Source: Halobacteria archaeon
GTDB lineage: Archaea > Halobacteriota > Methanoliparia > Methanoliparales > Methanoliparaceae
Assembly (NCBI GenBank): GCA_013329575.1
Contig: DUJX01000106.1
Location: 1 to 8,978, forward strand
Reading direction: 5' to 3'
Length of the DNA: 8,978 nt
A program made the translations under genes and the position numbers. The notes beneath the pieces are model-generated. The model made no database searches. It was not told the origin of the DNA and saw nothing but the letters and a program-made list of their open reading frames with translations. Below, in pieces: positions 1 to 5,109 of the stretch (its first letter is position 1; the number at the start of each line of letters is the position of its first letter).

Positions 1-23
1 AATTTTTGAAATAAAGCAAAAAC

Positions 24-36
24 TATATATATAAAA
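24..36 (+). promoter_or_regulatory. Candidate TATA box upstream of tRNA-Gly
   Basis: An alternating TA run ending in AAAA (TATATATATAAAA) is centred about 54 bases before the tRNA. With the usual archaeal TATA-to-start distance of about 26 bases, transcription would begin near 55-60. That gives a leader of roughly 25 bases which includes the left arm of the inverted repeat at 60-70. A second candidate, TATAAAA at 57-63, would instead start transcription at about the first tRNA base. The sequence alone does not decide between them. Confidence 0.4.
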
Positions 37-59
37 TTGATATTAGAGGTATCAAATAT

Positions 60-165
60 AAAACAGATATAATAAAACTTAATGCGCTGGTAGTGTAGTG
101 GTTATCACTGGAGCTTGCCAAGCTCCAAACCCGGGTCCGATTCCCGGTCAGCGCATATCTGTTTT
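60..165. repeat. 11-bp perfect inverted repeat flanking tRNA-Gly
   Basis: AAAACAGATAT at 60-70 is the exact reverse complement of ATATCTGTTTT at 155-165. The right arm starts on the tRNA discriminator base; the left arm ends 13 bases before the tRNA. In a precursor transcript the two arms could pair into a helix stacked beyond the acceptor stem, with a 13-base bulge on the 5' side only. Whether the left arm is transcribed depends on which TATA box is used. Confidence 0.75.
84..155 (+). tRNA. tRNA-Gly (anticodon GCC)
   Basis: All four arms can be folded by eye. The acceptor stem is 84-90 with 148-154 (six Watson-Crick pairs and one G-T), the D arm 93-108, the anticodon stem 110-114 with 122-126 (five pairs), and the T stem 131-135 with 143-147 (five pairs). 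The seven-base anticodon loop is TTGCCAA, so the anticodon is GCC (positions 117-119) and the tRNA reads GGC/GGT glycine codons. The discriminator base is A155 and CCA is not encoded. There is no intron. The T loop is TCCGATT: position 55, almost always T (pseudouridine in the RNA), is C here (base 137). The tRNA-Asp in this window has the normal TTCAAAT loop. The gene is transcribed alone; the next gene lies on the other strand. Confidence 0.95.
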
Positions 166-204
166 GAAACATCCGATCGTCAACCGATATGTACCTATTT
201 TGGC

Positions 205-226
205 TTTTTATCTTTTTTATTTTTTT
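205..226 (+). terminator. Oligo-T terminator region after tRNA-Gly
   Basis: Three successive T-runs (T5 at 205-209, T6 at 213-218, T7 at 220-226) lie 50-70 bases downstream of the tRNA, with no GC hairpin before them. This is the usual form of archaeal intrinsic termination. They would end the tRNA-Gly transcript before it enters the opposing gene at 275-496. Confidence 0.6.
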
Positions 227-274
227 ATATGGTGTGGTAATGACAATGTGTAATGTTGTAGAAGATTGGATCGG

Positions 275-496
275 TTATACCGATTCTTGAGCCGTTTCAG
301 CCTCTTTATCATATGTGGGATTGATGCTTTGCATCATAGCATCTTTCAGTGATATCCAATATTTGACAACTCCGCCTAAATAATTACCGAGACAACCAGG
401 AGATAGATCTTCTGGAAGAGAGACATATCCTCCAAGCATTGGAAGACAAAAGAATATCATCAATCCTATTATAAGAATAATAGGTAAGACTCTCAT
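275..496 (-). CDS. Hypothetical 73-residue membrane or secreted microprotein
   Basis: I do not recognise a family. Residues 4-22 are strongly hydrophobic (ILIIGLMIFFCLPML core) after a single arginine, so the N-terminus is either a membrane anchor or a signal peptide. The rest is short and mixed: a PEDLSPG turn, Cys35, the aromatic segment VVKYWISL near 43-50, then an acidic, polar tail. Cysteines are at 17 and 35. A GAGGT Shine-Dalgarno (511-515) lies 14 bases before this ATG but only 9 bases before an earlier ATG at 499-501, which opens a two-codon ORF (ATG ATA TGA) overlapping this start. The stop codon sits in the loop of a small hairpin, ATCGGT-TAT-ACCGAT (270-284). A plausible TATA box lies upstream at 550-557. 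Support for a real gene is the membrane-like composition and the promoter/SD arrangement; it could still be a chance ORF. Confidence 0.5.
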   Translation of the reverse strand: MRVLPIILIIGLMIFFCLPMLGGYVSLPEDLSPGCLGNYLGGVVKYWISLKDAMMQSINPTYDKEAETAQESV

Positions 497-549
497 ATCA
501 TTATATAATAACCTCTTTTATATTTATAGATTATGATGATACAATAAGA

Positions 550-557
550 TTTTATAT
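550..557 (-). promoter_or_regulatory. Candidate TATA box for the 73-residue protein gene
   Basis: The minus strand reads ATATAAAA here, which would place the transcription start near 527. The leader would be about 30 bases and contain the GAGGT motif at 511-515. Another AT-rich TATA-like stretch at 516-530 would give a nearly leaderless transcript. Confidence 0.35.
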
Positions 558-594
558 GATGCCAGACAACGTAAAAATCACTATTTATAATAAT

Positions 595-611
595 ATCGAA
601 GCTTTTAAATA
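595..611 (+). promoter_or_regulatory. Candidate BRE and TATA box for the first GNAT gene
   Basis: ATCGAAGC followed by TTTTAAATA resembles an archaeal BRE plus TATA element. The predicted start is near 633, about 50 bases before the ATG at 684. A second TATA-like TTTAAATG at 631-638 would shorten the leader to about 25 bases. The intergenic region 497-683 is shared with the divergent small gene. Confidence 0.4.
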
Positions 612-683
612 TAAATAATATTTAATTATGTTTAAATGTTACACAATAAAAGATCTGTATATTTAAATTAAGGAGCATTATCA

Positions 684-1940
684 ATGTCACATATCAAACC
701 GCTCGGTAAATCTTTAAAAGGAAGAGATTTGATTGCATGGAGAAAGATAGAAGAAAAAGCGTTTGAGGGGGATAAAAATTATATCCCTTTCCCTTACGGG
801 GCAAAAGAGGAGGAGGAGAAAGAATATTTTGTGTTGATGGAGGGGGATAATGAGATAGGAAGAGCATCTACTACCATCGATAAGGTCTGGATACGAAAAA
901 GAGGCGAGAACATTGGGTTTATAGATGAGTTTGCCATACTCCCTGATTATAAGAAAGAGGCCGGTGTATTGATAAAACACTGCATATCTAATCTTAAGGA
1001 CAAAAAAATCGATAAAATTTTTGTCAGAAGAAGCCCATTATTTCCTGGACTGTTATGCGACCCAAAAGAGCCGCCTACGTTTCTCATGCCTTATAATCCA
1101 AAATTTTACATAGATATCTTTTTGAAAGAAGGGTTTAAGGTAGAAAAAGAATGGGTAGAGACACGATTAAGGCTACCAGCTAGTTTAACAGACGATATTT
1201 CACCGTTGTTTACCGATAGAAAGATCAAAAAATTGTTTTTTAAATCTAAAAATCCAGAGGACTTTCAGCGGCATAAAGACGATGTTTTAAAGAGATTGAC
1301 CAAAAAAAACGTACCAGAATCGATGATACAGGATGTCTCAAAGGCGTATGAATTCATTAAAAAGAACGATTCACATATTGTTAGAATAGATGCCTTGAAC
1401 ATAGAAGAGATGAAGGAGTTAAGCAAGTTTGAACAAGATATCTTTTTAGGCATGGAACATTTTGGATACAACCCGCGTGATTTCATGGGATCAGGGGAGG
1501 TTACGTTCTCTAAAAAGATGCAGCTTAGATTTACAAACTATCTTCTCAAGATAAAGACGATCGCTTTAAGACGATCGGATAACAAGTTGATCGGATATGT
1601 AACATATTTAGGTGATTTAGCCGCGCCTATGCTGAAAATAAGGGAAAAAAAAGGATTTTTAAATTTCTTCCGTTTATTAAAGTATGCAAGAACCAATGAT
1701 AGCTACATGATCGGTGGATTGGGGATAGATGAGAACATAAGGGGATTGGGTGCTGTTAGATCTTTATTTGCAGTGATTTTAAAGATAATGGCAGACGATG
1801 GAGTGAGAAGATTGACTACCGGTCCGACATTATCCGATAACATTCCTGTCCAAAAGACCGTAGAGATAATAATAGAGGCGTATAACTTAGGAGCAGACAA
1901 GATTAACTATGTTACTCTATCCTACGATTTAAAAAAATGA
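684..1940 (+). CDS. Two-domain GNAT-superfamily acyltransferase (paralogue of 6802-7923)
   Basis: A probable cytoplasmic acyl-CoA-dependent N-acyltransferase; the substrate is unknown. The 418 residues show two regions. In residues 1-165, YFVLMEGDNEIGRAS (48-62) and NIGFIDEFAILPDY (76-89) look like GNAT beta strands, and PYNPKFYIDIFLKEGF (136-151) matches the motif of the large GNAT proteins that carry PYNPPYYxxLxExxGF. The C-terminal part (about 285-418) has LGIDENIRGLGAVRSLF (346-362); its RGLGA fits the R/Q-x-x-G-x-G/A acetyl-CoA pyrophosphate loop. Between them, about 170-235 is a Lys-rich, probably helical segment largely absent from the paralogue. By my ungapped count the first 165 residues are about 44% identical to those of the protein at 6802-7923. 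A GGAG Shine-Dalgarno at 672-675 lies 8 bases before the ATG. No gene follows on this strand for 4.7 kb, so it is probably monocistronic. Confidence 0.8.
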   Translation: MSHIKPLGKSLKGRDLIAWRKIEEKAFEGDKNYIPFPYGAKEEEEKEYFVLMEGDNEIGRASTTIDKVWIRKRGENIGFIDEFAILPDYKKEAGVLIKHCISNLKDKKIDKIFVRRSPLFPGLLCDPKEPPTFLMPYNPKFYIDIFLKEGFKVEKEWVETRLRLPASLTDDISPLFTDRKIKKLFFKSKNPEDFQRHKDDVLKRLTKKNVPESMIQDVSKAYEFIKKNDSHIVRIDALNIEEMKELSKFEQDIFLGMEHFGYNPRDFMGSGEVTFSKKMQLRFTNYLLKIKTIALRRSDNKLIGYVTYLGDLAAPMLKIREKKGFLNFFRLLKYARTNDSYMIGGLGIDENIRGLGAVRSLFAVILKIMADDGVRRLTTGPTLSDNIPVQKTVEIIIEAYNLGADKINYVTLSYDLKK

Positions 1941-2052
1941 TAATTTATGCGTTGATGATTATAACCACTACCACATTAGAAACGGGATTGCAGATTATAG
2001 ATTACAATAAGATAAAGAGAGCGATATTTAAATTTTGTTAATACGATCTTTC

Positions 2053-2859
2053 TCATCCTTTTTTATTATTCTTATCATTATTTCTTTTTTCTACAATATT
2101 ACGTGCCTTTATGGCATAATCCAAGATTTCTTTCTCTTCTAATTCCTCTTTCTGATATAACGATTGTATAAACAAGATTAAAAAAAGAGTCAATACGCTT
2201 CCCGCGAGTGCTATTATTAACCTATTAAAGAACGAGTAAAGAGGTATAAACGGAATAGTAGACAGAAGAAAAGTATATCTGTTAAAATAGAGTATGATAT
2301 CCAAAAGATAGACAAAGAACGAACTACAGAGAGATATAAAAAATAAAGATAGATAGATCATCCTGCTATCATATAGCATATCGTGGATCTTATCGCCAAA
2401 GATTAGAAAGACGGTACCGAATATTACGAAAAGTACTATAAGATAGATAACAAAATAATAGTTTTGAGCGTCTGTCGGTAACAACAAGACGCTTCTAAGA
2501 AAAAACGATAGAATAGGTATACCAAACAAGAGAGTTGCAATCTTCCAGTGGTTTCTGTATAACAGACCGGTAAATAGCGTTCCTCCGATGGACATGATTA
2601 GAACACCAAAGTCTATAAATCCTTCGTTTATAAAATACAGTATGCATCCGATCAATGTGGCTATAGAACCATAGAACGGTCCAAGAACAAAACCATTCGT
2701 TATGCATAAAGCATCTTTTAATAGGTTAATCGATTCTCCCGATCCAAAGAAGGAGAACTCACCTATAAAATAAAAAGTGACGAATAAAAAAAATCCGAGC
2801 GATAATATCAAGAGGATATTGATCAGACGAACCTTCCTTATCTCTTCTATAGCATCCAT
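2053..2859 (-). CDS. Polytopic membrane protein, ECF S-component-like
   Basis: An integral membrane protein of 268 residues with about six or seven hydrophobic segments: roughly 12-32, 56-77, 83-101, 107-127, 134-155, 167-190 and 212-232. The loop-and-helix motif GFVLGPFYGSIATLIG (56-71), the following LIMSIGGTLFTGLL (87-100) and the late NRLIIALAGSVL (212-223) resemble vitamin-binding S-components of energy-coupling-factor transporters. That assignment rests on pattern alone, and no EcfA or EcfT gene is nearby. The tail (about 236-268) is charged and ends in a Lys/Asn-rich stretch, likely cytoplasmic. An AGGGAT Shine-Dalgarno lies about 8 bases before the ATG, and a TATA-like TTATAAATAC lies at 2911-2920. 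The gene is convergent with the first GNAT gene and separated from MTA phosphorylase by 198 bases, so it probably has its own promoter. An unrelated membrane family remains possible. Confidence 0.7.
   Translation of the reverse strand: MDAIEEIRKVRLINILLILSLGFFLFVTFYFIGEFSFFGSGESINLLKDALCITNGFVLGPFYGSIATLIGCILYFINEGFIDFGVLIMSIGGTLFTGLLYRNHWKIATLLFGIPILSFFLRSVLLLPTDAQNYYFVIYLIVLFVIFGTVFLIFGDKIHDMLYDSRMIYLSLFFISLCSSFFVYLLDIILYFNRYTFLLSTIPFIPLYSFFNRLIIALAGSVLTLFLILFIQSLYQKEELEEKEILDYAIKARNIVEKRNNDKNNKKG
2061..2092 (+). terminator. T-rich terminator for the first GNAT gene, inside the opposing gene's end
   Basis: Plus-strand T-runs (T6 around 2059-2065, T6 around 2085-2090) lie about 120 bases past the GNAT stop. 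On the minus strand the same bases encode the Lys/Asn-rich C-terminus of the membrane protein. The short gap 1941-2052 has no long T-run, so this overlap is the likeliest place for the GNAT transcript to end. Confidence 0.35.
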
Positions 2860-2975
2860 AATCTAAATCCCTGTCTTTTTTGGTTTTTGATATAACTGCA
2901 TTTGATATTAGTATTTATAATTATCTTCTTTTGTTAATCAAATAAGGTCGTACAGGAGATCTAAAAAGCAGGATA

Positions 2976-2991
2976 TCGATATAAATATCGA
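2976..2991. repeat. Short palindromic element TCGATAT-AA-ATATCGA
   Basis: A perfect inverted repeat with 7-bp arms and a 2-bp spacer in the gap between the phosphorylase and membrane-protein genes. It lies about 60 bases upstream of the TATA-like element of the membrane-protein gene (minus strand) and 67 bases past the phosphorylase stop. Its size and symmetry fit an operator for a dimeric regulator, but AT-rich DNA yields such palindromes by chance. Confidence 0.3.
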
Positions 2992-3022
2992 AATCTATGC
3001 CGTATGGCTTCTGACGTGTATC

Positions 3023-3047
3023 ATTCTATTCTATTTTATTCTATTTA
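3023..3047. repeat. Short imperfect pentanucleotide repeat (TTCTA)n
   Basis: About five consecutive units of TTCTA or TTTTA (ATTCTATTCTATTTTATTCT and on) lie just past the end of the MTA phosphorylase gene. It is a small simple-sequence repeat in noncoding DNA with no evident function. Confidence 0.5.
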
Positions 3048-3057
3048 TCTAATCGGA

Positions 3058-3942
3058 TCACACATATTTTTTTAAAAAGATGCTTAACGATTCCAGATCG
3101 TTCTTATCTAAAAAGTTCAGGTTTGTAATTACAGCATCGGATAGCGAATTTTTACACTCGCATTCGGCATTTTTAAGATCAGGGATTATATCTTTCAATA
3201 TCGCCTTAACCTTTGCTACGTTCAACCCGACATTCTCTTCGACGAGGCTTACACTTACCTCTTCTTTCTCTCTCCATACATCATAATCGGTCACCATTGC
3301 GAGCGTTGCATAACATATCTCGGCTTCTCTGGCAAGTTTTGCCTCAGGAATAGCCGTCATTCCGACTAAATCAAAACCCAACCTTCGATATACGTTAGAT
3401 TCTGCTTTTGTGGAGAACTGAGGACCTTCTATACATACATAAGTCCCTCCTTGTTTAATACCGGTATAACCTTTTTTTACAGCCAGATCATAGATCGTCC
3501 GTGACAACCTTTTACAGAACGGTTCTGCAAAACTTATATGGGCTACAAGATCCTCGAAGAACGTGTTAGCCCGGTTCTTTGTCCGGTCATAGATCTGGTC
3601 TGGTATGACTATGTCGAGAGGTTTGATATCTTCTCTCAAACTCCCAACAGAACAGACGCTTATGATATCTTGTACGCCGAGCTTTTTAAATGCAAATATG
3701 TTAGCCATGTAATTAACCTTGGTCGGGGAATAGATATGCCCTCGCCCATGACGGGAGATGAAGGCCACCCTTTTGTCTCTCACCCATCCGAGAGATATTA
3801 CGCTCGTAGGTTTACCAAATGGCGTATCCAGGTTTATTTCCTTGCTATCTTCAAATATATCCGGATCATATACTCCGCTTCCTCCGATAATTCCTATATC
3901 TACTTTTTCTATCTTTTTTAGCCCTTCTGAATCTTCTCTCAT
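3058..3942 (-). CDS. mtnP: S-methyl-5'-thioadenosine phosphorylase (MTAP)
   Basis: Cleaves methylthioadenosine with phosphate to adenine and 5-methylthioribose-1-phosphate in methionine/polyamine salvage; cytoplasmic. Family motifs occur in order: GIIGGSGVY (17-25, phosphate loop), SRHGRGH (63-69), NYMANIFAFK (77-86), CSVGSLRED (97-105), EGPQFSTKAES (172-182), GMTAIPEAKLAREAEICYA (194-212) and VTDYD (217-221). The aspartates of VTDYD favour a 6-aminopurine, so MTA rather than methylthioinosine or guanosine. ECEC (260-263) is a CXC motif like that of hyperthermophile MTAP II. C143 and C210 match positions that form a disulfide there, suggesting a heat-stable enzyme. At 294 residues it is slightly longer than usual because of about 12 extra N-terminal residues and the C-terminal tail. 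Its ATG overlaps the stop of the upstream phosphoribosyltransferase (ATGA), and AAGGAT lies just upstream, so translation is probably coupled. Confidence 0.92.
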   Translation of the reverse strand: MREDSEGLKKIEKVDIGIIGGSGVYDPDIFEDSKEINLDTPFGKPTSVISLGWVRDKRVAFISRHGRGHIYSPTKVNYMANIFAFKKLGVQDIISVCSVGSLREDIKPLDIVIPDQIYDRTKNRANTFFEDLVAHISFAEPFCKRLSRTIYDLAVKKGYTGIKQGGTYVCIEGPQFSTKAESNVYRRLGFDLVGMTAIPEAKLAREAEICYATLAMVTDYDVWREKEEVSVSLVEENVGLNVAKVKAILKDIIPDLKNAECECKNSLSDAVITNLNFLDKNDLESLSIFLKKYV

Positions 3943-4643
3943 TGCATATCCTTCTCTCTTCTCTTTACGATGTACGTCCCGTCATGCTCTTCTATGATAT
4001 CTCGAAATACCATCTCGTTCAATATCTCGCCCAGTCTGTCCGGTTGAATCATCTCAAGATAGAATGGTTCGATCTGATAAAAATCTTTTAATTCTTTTTT
4101 AATCTCTTCCACTGCCCAATAATCCTTAGAATCCTCGCTCATGATCCTCGATATTATATCTACCATATCCTCGATAAAATTCCATGGATAGATAATCCAA
4201 GCCCATTCGTCCAGATATTCAGCATAAAAATCTATTTTTGCCGTAGAGGTAAATAAACACTGCAAGACGGATGTCCTGACCTCTTTAGGATTGAGTTTTA
4301 AGATATAATCTTTTGCACTCTCTATACTCTTGCCCGTATCGGTTATATCGTCCACGATGAGAACGTTTTTACCTTTGACTGCACGTTCATCCAGATCATA
4401 TTTAACTATTGCCTTATCTCTAGTCAATGCAGTTCCGACATAATGCTCAATTTTTAATCCGATTAAGTCATGTAATCCGATAAAATCGCACAAAACTCTT
4501 CCTGCAACCCAGCCTCCCCGAGTAAGAGCTACAATTACATCTACTTTAAAATCTGAATCTTTTATCTTTGTGGAAAGATTGCGGCATAGGTTGTATATAT
4601 ATTCCCAGTTAGTCAGGACACATTTTATCTTTGTTTTAGTCAT
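3939..4643 (-). CDS. Purine-type phosphoribosyltransferase, archaeal COG2236-like, with C-terminal extension
   Basis: Expected to transfer the phosphoribosyl group of PRPP to a purine base, making a nucleotide in the cytoplasm. The type I fold is clear: VALTRGGWVAGR (38-49, pyrophosphate loop), the PRPP motif VLIVDDITDTGKS (94-106) with its two acidic residues, and EWAWIIYPW (146-154), whose aromatics stack on the base in archaeal and Gpt-like enzymes. Hypoxanthine, guanine, xanthine and adenine cannot be told apart from sequence; adjacency to MTA phosphorylase, which yields adenine, is suggestive only. Residues about 172-234 extend beyond the catalytic core and read like a small winged helix (two helices, then RDIIEEHDGTYIVKR). 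It is first in a two-gene operon, its stop overlapping the phosphorylase start by 4 bp. The Shine-Dalgarno is weak; a TATA box lies near 4702-4712. Confidence 0.88.
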   Translation of the reverse strand: MTKTKIKCVLTNWEYIYNLCRNLSTKIKDSDFKVDVIVALTRGGWVAGRVLCDFIGLHDLIGLKIEHYVGTALTRDKAIVKYDLDERAVKGKNVLIVDDITDTGKSIESAKDYILKLNPKEVRTSVLQCLFTSTAKIDFYAEYLDEWAWIIYPWNFIEDMVDIISRIMSEDSKDYWAVEEIKKELKDFYQIEPFYLEMIQPDRLGEILNEMVFRDIIEEHDGTYIVKRREKDMQ

Positions 4644-4701
4644 ATTAGATCAGCGACCGATTATTTTGATGAACTTAAGTTATTCTTATAGTTATCACAA
4701 A

Positions 4702-4712
4702 TATATATTAAT
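4702..4712 (-). promoter_or_regulatory. Candidate TATA box for the phosphoribosyltransferase-phosphorylase operon
   Basis: The minus strand reads an ATATATAT-type box here, predicting a start near 4680 and a leader of about 37 bases. The region has no good Shine-Dalgarno before the ATG at 4643, unlike the neighbouring microprotein gene. Confidence 0.4.
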
Positions 4713-4747
4713 TATTCTTTTTGTTTTTAATAAAGGATAAGATCTAC

Positions 4748-4801
4748 AAAAAAACAAATAAATAAGATAAATAAGAATATTTAATAAAAAAGAATAAAAA
4801 A
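4748..4801 (-). terminator. Oligo-T terminator cluster after the 64-residue microprotein gene
   Basis: On the minus strand three T-runs (T6 at 4796-4801, T6 at 4786-4791, T7 at 4748-4754) follow the small gene's stop within about 30-80 bases. They separate its transcript from the phosphoribosyltransferase operon, whose own TATA box comes after them. Confidence 0.6.
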
Positions 4802-4828
4802 CTAAAATGGCTTATGGCTTAATATTGT

Positions 4829-5023
4829 TTATTTACCCTGTAAAAGAGAGGGCAACAACATAGCCGGTATCACAGCAGAGAAAGCACTACACATCGCAAT
4901 TATTGGCGAGAGACATAATGATAAACACCCAAAAGTACTATTTATTATCGCAGCGATGATTGCACCAAGATCGCATATAGGAAAAGCGTCCTCTTCTTCA
5001 AACAGTCTTCTAATACTTCTCAT
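4829..5023 (-). CDS. Hypothetical 64-residue cysteine-rich membrane microprotein
   Basis: I do not recognise a family. The N-terminus (1-13) is charged and possibly amphipathic (RSIRRLFEEED). Two hydrophobic segments follow, about 19-42 and 44-62, likely a transmembrane hairpin, ending in QGK. Cysteines are at 17, 33, 37 and 45; C33-x3-C37 could bind a metal or form a disulfide. The case for a real gene is strong: AAGGAGGTGG at 5031-5040 is an almost full-length match to the anti-Shine-Dalgarno, 7-8 bases before the ATG, the best ribosome site in the window. TATA-like elements lie upstream (5051-5062 and 5070-5085) and strong oligo-T termination follows. It is flanked by a terminator-like T6 on each side, so it appears to be a separate, well-translated transcription unit between nre and the purine salvage pair. 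Confidence 0.75.
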   Translation of the reverse strand: MRSIRRLFEEEDAFPICDLGAIIAAIINSTFGCLSLCLSPIIAMCSAFSAVIPAMLLPSLLQGK

Positions 5024-5030
5024 ATTTAAT

Positions 5031-5040
5031 CCACCTCCTT
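5031..5040 (-). promoter_or_regulatory. Near-perfect Shine-Dalgarno of the 64-residue protein gene
   Basis: The minus strand reads AAGGAGGTGG, seven bases before the ATG at 5023. Other genes in the window have only 4-5 base matches, so this gene is probably translated at a comparatively high rate. The motif fixes the start codon. Confidence 0.8.
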
Positions 5041-5095
5041 TAGGATCGTAGATATATATTTTGTTTTATTATATATCAAGATATTTATTTGTATT

Positions 5096-5101
5096 AAAAA
5101 A
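5096..5101 (-). terminator. T6 terminator after nre
   Basis: The minus strand has T6 nine bases past the nre stop, within the small palindrome GTATT-AAAA-AATAC (5091-5104). It is short but well placed to end the nre transcript before the microprotein gene's promoter. Confidence 0.4.
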
Positions 5102-5109
5102 TACGACTA

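Noticed and set aside
84..165. tRNA-Gly as an integration (att) site with the flanking repeat as an att core
   Set aside because: The repeat is inverted, not direct. No second copy of the tRNA 3' end occurs in the window and there is no integrase.
530..580. C/D box small RNA suggested by ATGATGA near 533
   Set aside because: No CTGA box D follows at a suitable distance and no C'/D' pair is seen.
3023..3047. Pentanucleotide run as part of a CRISPR or satellite array
   Set aside because: The units are only five bases, there are about five of them, and there are no spacers.
3538..3921. 127-codon open frame on the plus strand inside the MTA phosphorylase gene
   Set aside because: It lies opposite a clear family member, shows no domain-like pattern and has no ribosome site; it is a shadow frame.
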